Assembly (NCBI RefSeq): GCF_009936035.1
Contig: NZ_QWEO01000013.1
Span: 1 to 58,445, forward strand
Reading direction: 5' to 3'
From: Neglectibacter sp. X58
Lineage (GTDB): Bacteria > Bacillota > Clostridia > Oscillospirales > Acutalibacteraceae
DNA: 58,445 bases
The stretch's first letter is position 1, and each line of letters opens with the position of its first letter. Positions 1-7,284 of the stretch are shown here, piece after piece. The notes under the pieces are model-generated. The model ran no database searches, was not told the DNA's origin, and was given only the letters and a program-made list of their open reading frames with translations. A program made the translations under genes and the position numbers.

Positions 1-416
1 TTCCCATTTGTCAAGCCTTTTTTATGCTTTTTTCTTATTTTGCTCTTTTATACCTTTAACTTAATGACATTGCCCAATTTAACACCCTTTCAAAATCCTA
101 AATCCGTCAATAATAAATAAATATTCCTATGCCATTGTGTTTTAGACAATCTACTTTCTTTACTAACACAACCTCTCCATTTTGAATAGGTGGTTCCAGA
201 TTATAGCCGGATAGGGTTACTGCATAACCTGCTTCTAGAATAGTTACTTAGATAATCAGTATGAGGGATAGTATCATTATTGAAAAAACAGTCTTATGTA
301 CAATCAGAAAACTTGAACAAACACTCGAAAATGCTTGGACATTATGAAAGTGCATAAAGCGGAGAACTTCACAACGTTAGCTTACCCACAAAATTTATTT
401 GCTTTCAACAATTTAT
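1..416. other. AT-rich stretch without a recognised gene
   Basis: No open frame with a plausible ribosome site or protein-like translation is visible here. The base composition is clearly AT-rich compared with the region after 4.8 kb. It lies downstream of the minus-strand gene ending at 417 and may be the edge of a larger accessory segment that continues outside the window. Confidence 0.5.
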
Positions 417-1154
417 TTATGCTTTTGAATGCTTTGCCATAATCTTATCTCGCCATTTCTTTCCGCGAAGGCCAAAATTAGCACCAATAAAATCTCTTCT
501 TTTAGCGGTTTCAATATTTTGTTGAGTAACACGATTGTTATATTGTGTATTTATAGCCCCTATTCTACCCTTGAGGATTGAAATGTTCTTATGAACTTTG
601 CACATCTCACCAATTTCTGCAGACAATTTGCTCCTCTGCTTACCATGCAATCGTTCTTGCTGTCTTTTAGCTACATCAATTTTTTTGCTCCACAAATCTT
701 GCCTATTTTTGCATGATACAAAAGTGCTTTTTATTCTTTGCTGCTCAGTTTTTATGGCTCCAGCCAATAAATGAGAGGCGTAGTGCAGTCCAATATAATA
801 TGCAAAATCCTTATTAAATTTACTGGAATTCCAATAGCTTCTAATCTGTGCTTCAAGATCGTTTGCCTTGTTCAGAATGTTTACCATATAATTGTACTGT
901 GTTTGGTTTGCTTCATTATCAAGATTTTTTGCTTTCTCTAACAATCTATCAATATTTTTATATAGGTTCTCAATATAGGGTCTGAAACTAGCATTAATTT
1001 GCCGATATACACCTTTTCTATAGGACGCATCATTATTAAGATTGTACAAATATCGATCAGAATCCCTATGATCTGAATGATTTCCAAGTCGATAAAGAAA
1101 TATCACAACTAGCACAAGTAGAATGATAAAAATAATCATCCATTTAATCACCAC
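417..1154 (-). CDS. Hypothetical membrane-anchored protein
   Basis: A protein of about 245 residues that I do not recognise. From the chosen start it has one strong hydrophobic segment immediately at the N-terminus (IIFIILLVLVVIFLY), followed by a long polar, lysine/arginine/asparagine-rich helical region with likely coiled-coil character. It should be a single-pass inner-membrane protein with the bulk on one side. The frame stays open upstream to 1256, but a GTG at 1154 sits 6 bases after GGAGG inside the end of the upstream gene and is the likely start; an ATG at 1139 is the alternative. It overlaps the 3' end of the upstream gene by 11 bases, so the two are translationally coupled. Codon use is AT-rich, unlike the core of the window, which suggests transfer. 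Function unknown. Confidence 0.6.
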   Translation of the reverse strand: MVIKWMIIFIILLVLVVIFLYRLGNHSDHRDSDRYLYNLNNDASYRKGVYRQINASFRPYIENLYKNIDRLLEKAKNLDNEANQTQYNYMVNILNKANDLEAQIRSYWNSSKFNKDFAYYIGLHYASHLLAGAIKTEQQRIKSTFVSCKNRQDLWSKKIDVAKRQQERLHGKQRSKLSAEIGEMCKVHKNISILKGRIGAINTQYNNRVTQQNIETAKRRDFIGANFGLRGKKWRDKIMAKHSKA

Positions 1155-1920
1155 AGAATCCCTCCATTTTATCTTTTTGAGAAATGAATTTATCGAATGA
1201 AATGAAGAATGTATCTGGATGTCCGAGAAATTCAAGCATATTTTTGACACCATCAAGTCCAGCCGAAAAAGCTGCGAGGTTGGTATTAGGAACCATTATT
1301 GCTTTTTCAATAATGTCCATAGATCTTTTACTAATTTCTGCTATCATATCACTTGGAGTCGTTTTACTATCACTTAAAAACTTCAGATATTGTCGATATA
1401 AGAAACAATACATTTCATTGCGCCTTATGATTTTTGCATATGCGTTATTAATTTGATTAAGTTCCTGCTTTGCAAAAGAATTTATTTTTAAGACATCAAG
1501 TTCATATTCGTTTCTAATACTTGTCATTCTTTCTTCATGTTGCAAATCCAAACGATGTGATTCCAAAATTAGCCTTTTACTAAGAGAATCCACCTCAGCT
1601 TGAAATGATTTTTCGATATATAAAGTCATTGATCTTCCGCGTTCTTGTATTTTAGCCATTTCTTCTTCAGCCAGAAGTTTGGCTTCATACGCGTCTTTTA
1701 CATACTTTACTGTTTGCACACGTTGCTTACCAGAACTTATTACACTGAGAACATTTCCTGTTGTTTCAATAGCTTGTCCTAATACTCCCCAAGGTGTGCC
1801 CGAAGCCATTGCTTTAAAAAATGATATAACTTTGTCAAACTTTCTCTCTTTTTCCTCAGGAGGAAATAGTTTTTCTATCGTCAATAAGGATGAATTTATT
1901 GGTTGCAAATATTCTTTCAT
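1144..1920 (-). CDS. Hypothetical coiled-coil protein
   Basis: 258 residues, no family recognised. Residues ~90-160 are strongly charged and heptad-like (long Glu/Lys/Arg/Leu run), so a coiled coil is likely; a Gly/Ser/Val-rich stretch near residues 35-60 could be an amphipathic or membrane-associated helix. The ATG at 1920 has AGGAG seven bases upstream. It is the first gene of a two-gene operon with the overlapping membrane protein; the pairing of a soluble coiled-coil protein with a single-pass membrane coiled-coil protein suggests the two products may interact. AT-rich codon use matches its partner. Function unknown. Confidence 0.6.
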   Translation of the reverse strand: MKEYLQPINSSLLTIEKLFPPEEKERKFDKVISFFKAMASGTPWGVLGQAIETTGNVLSVISSGKQRVQTVKYVKDAYEAKLLAEEEMAKIQERGRSMTLYIEKSFQAEVDSLSKRLILESHRLDLQHEERMTSIRNEYELDVLKINSFAKQELNQINNAYAKIIRRNEMYCFLYRQYLKFLSDSKTTPSDMIAEISKRSMDIIEKAIMVPNTNLAAFSAGLDGVKNMLEFLGHPDTFFISFDKFISQKDKMEGFCGD

Positions 1921-2095
1921 ATATTATCTCCTTCGCTCTGTGAAGATTTTATGAATTTGGGGTTGAAATACCTTAGAATAATTTCTTGGAGAAAATTGAA
2001 AATATTATTATAAAAATAATGGGTGGCAAAAGCATCAGATTACAGGTGATCAAACACCTCGATACTATCTGGAGCGCTATAGAAATCATTCCTAG

Positions 2096-2928
2096 AGTCT
2101 GTTTTGAAACCCTCAAAGTAACCAAACGAGGATGGCGAGGAAAACAACAGCATGGAAATAAGGAGCGTTCTTTTCGTGTCTGGTAGCAAAGCGGCGATTG
2201 TTTTGAGTTTAAGGAACAGATTTTCCACCAAATAGCGCTCTTTATATATGTGTACGTCCGTTTTTCTGAGCAGTTGGAAGTAATGCTGCTTGGAATCACC
2301 ACGCTTCCGCCCCGTTCCTCTAGCCAACGTACAAACTAATCGTAGCCTTTATCTGCCAGTATGGGTTTACCGTTCAGATCAAAAGAATCCAGCAGAGCCT
2401 GTGTTATACAGATATCGCTGCGGTTTCCGCTGGAGAGCAAAAAGCGCAATGGATTCCCAAGCCCCTCCGTTACCGCATGGACTTTCGTGGTCAAGCCTCC
2501 CCTGCTCCGCCCGGTTTCCTCGTGATATCCCCTTTTTTTATTCCCGCTGGCGTGTTGGTGGACCTTAGTCGTGGTGCTGTCAAGCATCAGCGTCGCCTCG
2601 TCCAGCAAATTCTGCTCAATCAGGGCTGTGAAGATATCTTTTCATACTTCGGTTTCGTCCATGTCCGAAACCGGCTGTACACGCCTTGACATAGCCCGAA
2701 CCGTTCCAGCAGATCCCGCCACGGTACCCCGGTGTCCAGCCAATACAAAATTGTGTTGAGCATATTTTACGGTTGCTTTTGCCGGGCCGGCCTCCCTGGG
2801 GGTTTCTCTCAGGAGGAAACATGTCCTTGATCCTATTCCATTGCCCTTCACTGATTTCATGTCTCTTCATGTGCTCTATTCCATCACTTCGTCGTTTTGT
2901 ACGCAATAGATGAGTTTTAAAACAGACT
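2096..2928. mobile_element. Degraded IS5-type insertion sequence
   Basis: Both ends are still visible: AGTCTGTTTTGAAAC at 2096-2110 and its inverted copy GTTTTAAAACAGACT at 2914-2928 (14 of 15 matching). The 833-bp span fits an IS5-type element. Between them lies the minus-strand remnant of one transposase gene broken by several frameshifts, so the element is not autonomous. A clean target-site duplication could not be fixed; the flanks are CTAG and ATAG. Family assignment rests on the recognisable transposase text; the sub-group is not certain. Confidence 0.8.
2113..2870 (-). pseudogene. IS5-family transposase, multiply frameshifted
   Basis: Reading on the minus strand, the typical IS5/IS4-type transposase can be pieced together from different frames: an N-terminal part beginning near 2870 (RHEISEGQWNRIKDMFPPER), a middle block at 2336-2608 with the catalytic-core text (LDEATLMLDSTTTKVHQHA, GYHEETGRSRGGLTTKVHAV, ADKGYD) and a C-terminal block near 2200-2320 (KERYLVENLFLKLK). 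At least three frame changes separate these parts. DDE transposases of this type cut and paste the element at its inverted ends; this copy cannot make a full-length enzyme. Confidence 0.85.
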
Positions 2929-3101
2929 ATAGAGAAAAAAGTCGTGCTTCCCTTTTCAACAAAAGAAATTGGCCTCCATTCTGTAACAGAATCAAATCAT
3001 TACTGAAATTCTATCTCACAATGCAATTTATCAATACGCTTTTTCCCTGGCAAAGAGTGTTCCTTCTCAATATAGTGAACCGGAATCTTGTGGTATAGTT
3101 C

Positions 3102-3686
3102 CTAAAATTTTTTGTCTTTAATAAGCTGGCTAATAACATCACGCCTAAATAGTGCGTCGCCCCACATCTCAAAATCACAAGCAATGAAAGGATGGGCCGT
3201 AGTGCCACCGTTTTTCCCTCGCCTGGAGATAATTCCAATAGCACTTACTCTTTCAATCCATCTGGCAGGAGTCAAGGTGTAGGATGGGGAGCGTACGTCA
3301 ACAATTAATTGCTGAAAAGCCTGCTCGTCAAAATTGGGATTGTTTTCTCTTTCCCACTGGCCCAGGAATGCGATTGTATTCCTACTGCGCAGCCAGCTTT
3401 GAATCACATAGCTTGGGCTCCCTGAATCAAAGCGCTTTGCGATATCTGTCAGTGAGATATAGTCATCTGCTGGATACAAATACTTTTCTACAACCGCTTG
3501 AAGCCTTTGATTCTCCTTCGGGTCATGTATGTTGGCCTCTCCACGATTGATAAGTTCAAAGATACGGTCTCGTATAAACTCCAGGTCTTCCGCTTTGAGC
3601 AGCGATTTTTCACTTAGCCTCTTGGCATACTCATCTCTCGTTATCGCATAGGCCCATAGTAGCTCAGATTGACTTGCTCGTTCCAT
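3102..3686 (-). CDS. KilA-N domain protein
   Basis: 194 residues. The C-terminal half matches the KilA-N DNA-binding fold found in phage anti-repressors and Clostridia accessory genes: SWLRSRNTIAFLGQWE (~residues 100-115), then WIERVSAIGIISRRGKNGGT and the characteristic AHPFIACDFEMW near residues 140-175. The N-terminal ~80 residues are helical and unassigned. The usual family C-terminal helices after the KilA-N core are missing: it stops shortly after the core, so it may be C-terminally shortened. The start overlaps the recombinase-like gene by 46 bases and has GAGG about nine bases before ATG. Likely role: nucleic-acid binding, exact function unknown. Confidence 0.75.
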   Translation of the reverse strand: MERASQSELLWAYAITRDEYAKRLSEKSLLKAEDLEFIRDRIFELINRGEANIHDPKENQRLQAVVEKYLYPADDYISLTDIAKRFDSGSPSYVIQSWLRSRNTIAFLGQWERENNPNFDEQAFQQLIVDVRSPSYTLTPARWIERVSAIGIISRRGKNGGTTAHPFIACDFEMWGDALFRRDVISQLIKDKKF

Positions 3687-4036
3687 TCTTCATCGTCCTC
3701 GATATTCCGATTGGGATTTCTGCACCGCTTTGATTTCATTTCTTCCACAGCCATGTAAGTGGCATGGTCGATAATGCCAAACGTGTACTTGTAATTGTTT
3801 AGCAGTTTGTTCAAGACATCACGGCTCCACACTGTTCTCCCGGATGGAGAAGGAATACCTTGCTTGCACAAATGCTCTTGAATCTTCTCCAAACTGTTTC
3901 CTGACAGGCAAAGGGCGAATATCTCCCGCACAGTTTCGGCTTCCTGCTCAACTGTTTCTACTCTCTTGTTCCTGTCACGCCGAAAGCCATAGCATACTTT
4001 GCCGAAGATTTTTGATTCCAATGGGGACAACTTCAC
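3641..4036 (-). CDS. Serine-recombinase 'recombinase' domain fragment
   Basis: 131 residues resembling only the middle 'recombinase' domain of large serine integrases: ETVREIFALCLSGNSLEKIQ followed by GIPSPSGRTVWSRDVLNKLL and NYKYTFG. The N-terminal catalytic resolvase domain (with the nucleophilic Ser) and the zinc/coiled-coil tail are absent. It starts at a GTG at 4036 preceded by AAGGAAG at six bases, so it is probably translated as a stand-alone protein rather than simply being a dead fragment. The next gene (KilA-N) starts inside its 3' end. It may act as a DNA-binding accessory factor, or be a relic of an integrase; the sequence cannot decide. Confidence 0.6.
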   Translation of the reverse strand: MKLSPLESKIFGKVCYGFRRDRNKRVETVEQEAETVREIFALCLSGNSLEKIQEHLCKQGIPSPSGRTVWSRDVLNKLLNNYKYTFGIIDHATYMAVEEMKSKRCRNPNRNIEDDEEWNEQVNLSYYGPMR

Positions 4037-4242
4037 GATTATCTTCCTTTCTTACATTATATTCGATTACTCAAGCATTTTCAAGTAGAACCTACAAATT
4101 AGTAGAATTGATTGTGCCATTTTATCCTGCTGAACCTGATTATTAGTGGCTTATCATGCGATTCTTGTATATTTAAGAACAAAAAAGCGCGAATTATGAC
4201 GCTATCCACGCTTTTTATTTCTGCAATGGAATTTTAGGGCAC

Positions 4243-4282
4243 AAAAAGAGGAGACAAAAGCCTCCAAAATGCTTTTGTCTCC
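4243..4282 (-). terminator. Terminator of the tRNA operon
   Basis: Perfect 12-bp stem (GGAGACAAAAGC at 4250-4261 with GCTTTTGTCTCC at 4271-4282) followed on the minus strand by a run of five T. It lies just after tRNA-Gln. A second weaker hairpin with AAAAAGCG/CGCTTTTT arms sits at about 4182-4216. Confidence 0.85.
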
Positions 4283-4285
4283 TTT

Positions 4286-4361
4286 TGGCTGGGCTGGCGG
4301 GATTCGAACCCACGGGATGACGGAGTCAAAGTCCGTTGCCTTACCGCTTGGCGACAGCCCA
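4286..4361 (-). tRNA. tRNA-Gln (UUG)
   Basis: Full cloverleaf on the minus strand: acceptor TGGGCTG/CAGCCCA, anticodon loop CTTTGAC with anticodon TTG, T-arm GTGGGTTCGAATCCC, and an encoded CCA end. Last gene of the four-tRNA operon. Confidence 0.95.
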
Positions 4362-4411
4362 ATATGGGAACACGGAGCCTAATTACGAGAATTAAACTCC
4401 GCGTTTATGTA

Positions 4412-4489
4412 TGGGGTGGGTGAAGGGATTCGAACCCTCGGTCTCCAGAGCCACAATCTGGCGCTTTAACCAGCTAAGCTACATCCACC
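4412..4489 (-). tRNA. tRNA-His (GUG)
   Basis: Cloverleaf with anticodon loop TTGTGGC (anticodon GTG), T-arm GAGGGTTCGAATCCCTT and encoded CCA. The extra 5' G (position -1), the identity element of tRNA-His, pairs with C73 in this sequence. Confidence 0.95.
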
Positions 4490-4493
4490 ATAT

Positions 4494-4570
4494 TGGCGCG
4501 CCAAAAGGGACTCGAACCCCTGGCCTACTGCTTAGAAGGCAGTTGCTCTATCCAGCTGAGCTATTGGCGC
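4494..4570 (-). tRNA. tRNA-Arg (UCU)
   Basis: Cloverleaf with acceptor GCGCCAA/TTGGCGC, anticodon loop CTTCTAA (anticodon TCT, reading AGA), T-arm CAGGGGTTCGAGTCCC and encoded GCCA end. Confidence 0.95.
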
Positions 4571-4661
4571 ATAAAATAAAGGAATGAAAACATTCCTGGC
4601 CTTAACTTTCAAGGCCCCTCTCAGCACTAAAATATTTTTCAGCATCCTGCTGATACGGAAG

Positions 4662-4735
4662 TGGAGCGGGTGATGGGAATCGAACCCACACGACCAGCTT
4701 GGAAGGCTGGGGTTCTACCATTGAACTACACCCGC
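4662..4735 (-). tRNA. tRNA-Gly (UCC)
   Basis: Cloverleaf with acceptor GCGGGTG/CACCCGC, anticodon loop CTTCCAA (anticodon TCC), T-arm GTGGGTTCGATTCCC and encoded TCCA end. First gene of the operon, about 60 bases after the promoter. Confidence 0.95.
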
Positions 4736-4794
4736 ACATTACACAGCAAATACTACTGCGAACAGGCCACAGGCCTTCCCCGAATGTGTTTATT

Positions 4795-4823
4795 ATTATA
4801 GCACAGGGGAAAGAATTCGTCAA
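4795..4823 (-). promoter_or_regulatory. Sigma-A promoter of the tRNA operon
   Basis: Minus strand TTGACG (4818-4823), 17-bp spacer, TATAAT (4795-4800): near-consensus and correctly placed before tRNA-Gly. The 17-bp repeat at 4830 begins only seven bases upstream of the -35 box, so the prophage inserted immediately upstream of this promoter. Confidence 0.85.
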
Positions 4824-4829
4824 GAAGTT

Positions 4830-4846
4830 TTTCTAAGGCAGATATC
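4830..4846 (+). repeat. Putative att direct repeat (tRNA side)
   Basis: TTTCTAAGGCAGATATC, repeated exactly and in the same orientation at 7671-7687. The two copies enclose only phage-type genes and an IS30 fragment, as expected of attL/attR left by site-specific integration. No integrase remains inside. Confidence 0.7.
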
Positions 4847-4889
4847 GGAAATGTCAAGAGCAAATGCGAAAAAATTTGAAATGTTTTTT

Positions 4890-5015
4890 TCAGAGGGCGG
4901 CGACGGCGGCACGAAAGATCATTTCAGACGTTTTCCAACCTAATATTTTGCGCGGATAGTTGGCAATCCAGCCTTCCGCGCGCTTGACATCTACCTTTCG
5001 GCGCGCTTCACTGTT
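4890..5015 (-). pseudogene. IS30-family transposase C-terminal fragment
   Basis: 41 codons open to a TGA at 4890, containing the characteristic IS30 C-terminal text WIANYPRKILGWKTSEMIF. Nothing upstream in frame continues the transposase (a TAA precedes the fragment), so only the last ~12% of a usual transposase is left. It probably marks the site where an IS30 element joined or deleted part of the prophage tail region. Confidence 0.65.
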
Positions 5016-5070
5016 TTAACTGTGTGATATGGCCGCTTGCGTTTCGGCTTTTCCGGCAAGTCCGCGTTCG

Positions 5071-5142
5071 TCAGGCGAAGGAATACGCCCTTTGTTCTTT
5101 GTCAAGGACGATCGGCAAACGCCCGTCTTTAATCGCGCTCAT
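5071..5142 (-). pseudogene. Truncated tail-assembly chaperone start
   Basis: ATG at 5142 opens 23 codons (AIKDGRLPIVLDKEQRAYSF) that resemble the N-terminus of siphovirus tail-assembly chaperones, which normally follow the major tail gene, as here. The frame stops at 5071. No good ribosome site is seen and a hairpin terminator lies just upstream. The family call is tentative because so little is left. Confidence 0.35.
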
Positions 5143-5152
5143 AACAAAATGG

Positions 5153-5180
5153 GGGGAAGCCCCCGTGAAGGGGCTTCCCC
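5153..5180 (-). terminator. Hairpin after the major tail gene
   Basis: GGGGAAGCCCC / GGGGCTTCCCC stem with a short loop, about 20 bases after the tail protein stop. In intact phages high tail protein expression is commonly closed by such a terminator. The T-run is short. Confidence 0.6.
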
Positions 5181-5198
5181 GTTCCTCCTTTTCAGATT

Positions 5199-5759
5199 TT
5201 AGGCCGCGTCTTCTTTCGGCTCCCGAACCGCGCTGAACCAGCTTGCCGCCGCCGCTTCCGTGGGAACGGCCACGTGTTCAGCCTTCCACCGCCCATCCGG
5301 GCGTTTGATAAACTGCCCCGTGATTTCCGGCGTGACAAATTCGATTCCGTCCCCCTTTGTCTGGTACTTCTCGGACGGAATAGCGAACTTCACCTTGTAA
5401 AGCCAAATGTATTTATACATTCCGTCGGCCTTCTTCGCGCGGAATCCGATTGCCATATACGGGGGATCGTCTTCCTCTCCTGCGTATACCACGCCGTCCG
5501 CGTCCTGCGTCTGCCCCAACAGGGCGGCAAGATCGGCGGGCATAAGATCGTTTACGTTCAGTTTCAGCTCCCCGGAAACAAACTCCTTCACCACTTCGTC
5601 AACGCCGTCGTCGGCGTGCAAAATGGCTTCGGCCACCTCTACGGACATTTCCGCGCTAATGGCCTTCGCCATGCGCACGGGCGTTCCATATATTTCCTTG
5701 CCGCTTTCGTCAACCGTGATCGGCGCACGGTAAAGATCGCGCAAACCAATAGTTGCCAT
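5199..5759 (-). CDS. Phage major tail tube protein
   Basis: 186 residues from the ATG at 5759, which has GGAGG nine bases upstream; an in-frame extension to 5795 overlaps the preceding gene and lacks a better site. The sequence (MATIGLRDLYRAPITVDESG start, acidic centre DDGVDEVVKEFV, then YMAIGFRAKKADGMYKYIWLY) is that of TP901-1/phi13-type major tail proteins that polymerise into the siphovirus tail tube. Length is normal for the family. It is the last complete gene of the remnant; the tail chaperone, tape measure and baseplate genes that should follow are gone. Confidence 0.85.
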   Translation of the reverse strand: MATIGLRDLYRAPITVDESGKEIYGTPVRMAKAISAEMSVEVAEAILHADDGVDEVVKEFVSGELKLNVNDLMPADLAALLGQTQDADGVVYAGEEDDPPYMAIGFRAKKADGMYKYIWLYKVKFAIPSEKYQTKGDGIEFVTPEITGQFIKRPDGRWKAEHVAVPTEAAAASWFSAVREPKEDAA

Positions 5760-5764
5760 AGTTT

Positions 5765-6109
5765 TTATACCTCCGTTTTTTCGTAGTATCTGCATTCAAT
5801 GGGAACGTGGTAAAAGCCTGTGTCCGTTTCGTAGGTTTCCGGATCAATCACGATCCCATAGAAGCCCGTTGCCTTCAACGCCTGCTTCGTCCGGCGCAAC
5901 AAGGCTATATAATCCCGCTTTGAATAAAGGTCAACGCGGTAAATATATTCCGTCCCCTGCATTTCGTCTTCTGCCGCGTCTCTGTCCTGCGACAAAACGA
6001 GCTGATATGTGAAGAACGTGCCAGCTTTCCCGCGGTAAAGCTGGCGTTCCGCATTCGGGCAAAGGGCGGTAAGCGTGGATTTTACCAGCGCGTCCACGGT
6101 GTCAATCAT
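5765..6109 (-). CDS. Phage tail completion / head-tail connector protein
   Basis: 114 residues starting MIDTVDALVKSTLTAL at 6109, overlapping the upstream stop by four bases as usual in phage morphogenesis operons. The pattern (short N-terminal helix, then YQLVLSQDRDAAEDEMQGTE, DLYSKRDYIALLRRTKQAL and a C-terminal YHVPIECRYYE strand) matches small tail-completion proteins that cap the tail tube at the head interface. Its place between the gp10-type gene and the major tail gene agrees. Structural phage remnant, likely not used. Confidence 0.7.
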   Translation of the reverse strand: MIDTVDALVKSTLTALCPNAERQLYRGKAGTFFTYQLVLSQDRDAAEDEMQGTEYIYRVDLYSKRDYIALLRRTKQALKATGFYGIVIDPETYETDTGFYHVPIECRYYEKTEV

Positions 6110-6495
6110 TCGGCCCCGCCTCCTTGCTGTTTCTCCCATTCCTGCCGCATTGCCTCTTGTACCTCTCCCGCGGCCTTCTCATTCGCGCTTGTGAACCACG
6201 GGCGCGCGGGCATATTGGATCGCCCGTATTGGTGGACAAATCCCACCGTGGCGTTACGCTCCCCGCGGCGGTTTGTCGCCTGCGGGTATACCTCCACGTA
6301 TTGCGTGCTGTCCTTCTTCTTGACGGACGTTGCTTTGATAGAACTTGCAAGATCGCCCGTTACTCTGCCGCTGTGAAAGGTGCTTCGGATTTCCGCTTCC
6401 GTGTATACGTCAACCTTCAATTCCGCGGCATAGCCCGCAACTGCGGCTTTGTAAAACTCCGAATAGCCTACGGATTTCTTGTTGCCGAAAAGCAC
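6106..6495 (-). pseudogene. Chimera: head-tail adaptor N-part fused to HK97 gp10 C-part
   Basis: The open frame (GTG at 6495; no stop back to about 6535) encodes two unrelated halves. The first ~45 residues (ETRTVLFGNKKSVGYSEFYK, AAVAGYAAELKVDVY) look like the N-terminal region of SPP1-type head-closure/adaptor proteins. From about FHSGRVTGDLASSI onward the text is the C-terminal half of an HK97 gp10-type minor protein (VGFVHQYGRSNMPARPWFTS, EAMRQEWEKQQ). These are normally two consecutive genes, so an internal deletion has fused them in frame. The ribosome site before 6495 is weak. The product should be non-functional in assembly. Confidence 0.6.
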
Positions 6496-6514
6496 CGTTC
6501 GCGTTTCCTTCGGC

Positions 6515-6781
6515 TCATTCGGGAAGCAGGCTTTTCAAAACGTCTTTCGCTTCTTTATCTTTTGGCCGAACGTCCCACCCGCGATCATAGTTGACAATGC
6601 AGGCCGCTTCCCAACCTTCGCGCCGCCGTTTGTCTTCGTCATAGATCGCCAGCTTGCTAACCCGCCCGTGATTGATCCCGAAGCGCGAAGGCGTGTCATA
6701 TACTTTCGCGGAATAAGAGTATTTCCCGATCGTCCCTTTGAACCACCCACGGCACAAAGCGGTTGTTATTTTGTATTCCAT
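6515..6781 (-). CDS. Small DUF7678-like phage protein
   Basis: 88 residues from the ATG at 6781, with AAAGGAG about nine bases upstream. Text such as WFKGTIGKYSYSAKVYDTPS and FGINHGRVSKLAIYDEDKRR is typical of short beta-rich proteins carried by Clostridia phages and integrative elements (domain name recalled, not verified). It has no known function. Its stop (LLPE, then TGA) lies exactly at the point where the reading frame of the fused head-tail gene begins, so one deletion endpoint is probably here. Confidence 0.55.
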   Translation of the reverse strand: MEYKITTALCRGWFKGTIGKYSYSAKVYDTPSRFGINHGRVSKLAIYDEDKRRREGWEAACIVNYDRGWDVRPKDKEAKDVLKSLLPE

Positions 6782-6804
6782 GTTTGAATAGCTCCTTTCT
6801 CTGC

Positions 6805-6999
6805 TTATGCCCGCCGCTTGTGCCGGAAGTCCCCGGCGTTCTGGCAAGTCTTCCAATGCGGCACGAAAGCAACGGGAAGATCGCGGCTTTCCTCTTCCGG
6901 ACGGGCAACGCGTCCGGTGATAACCTCCCCTTCGTCCGTTACAAAGCGGTCATTCCCGCCGCCTTCAATCACAAAGACGGGCGCGGGATCAACGGGCAT
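6805..6999 (-). CDS. Hypothetical small phage protein
   Basis: 64 residues, start ATG at 6999 with GGAAAG close upstream. Contains RFVTDEGEVITGRVARPEEE and a C-terminal HWKTCQNAGDFRHKRR. No family recognised. Order and spacing fit the same minus-strand phage transcript. Confidence 0.45.
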   Translation of the reverse strand: MPVDPAPVFVIEGGGNDRFVTDEGEVITGRVARPEEESRDLPVAFVPHWKTCQNAGDFRHKRRA

Positions 7000-7058
7000 A
7001 TTCTTTCCGGCACCCGTCCTGATCCAGTCGATTTCTTACCCGCACCCCCGGCAAATGC

Positions 7059-7280
7059 TCATTCTGAACGCCCCCGTTCTTCTGTGGCCGCCTGCGCCAG
7101 CCACCACGCCGGATTATTCCGGCACGCCTCATTCGGGCAAGCGTCGCAATCTGTGGCGGCGCACCCGGCGCAATATTGCTTCTGGAAAGCCCGATCCCAC
7201 GGGGCTTCTATTACGGGCAATTCCCGAAGAAATGCCGCCAACGCCTGCGGGCTTTGCGTGATCCGTTCATACTCTGTCAC
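7059..7280 (-). CDS. Small Cys-rich phage protein
   Basis: 73 residues from a GTG at 7280, which has GGAGG eight bases upstream; that site overlaps the end of the HTH gene (stop at 7285), so the two are coupled. The sequence has CAGCAATDCDACPNEACR, a cluster of five cysteines probably binding zinc, followed by NPAWWL. Similar short proteins occur in Clostridia prophages; function unknown. Confidence 0.55.
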   Translation of the reverse strand: MTEYERITQSPQALAAFLRELPVIEAPWDRAFQKQYCAGCAATDCDACPNEACRNNPAWWLAQAATEERGRSE

Positions 7281-7284
7281 GGTC

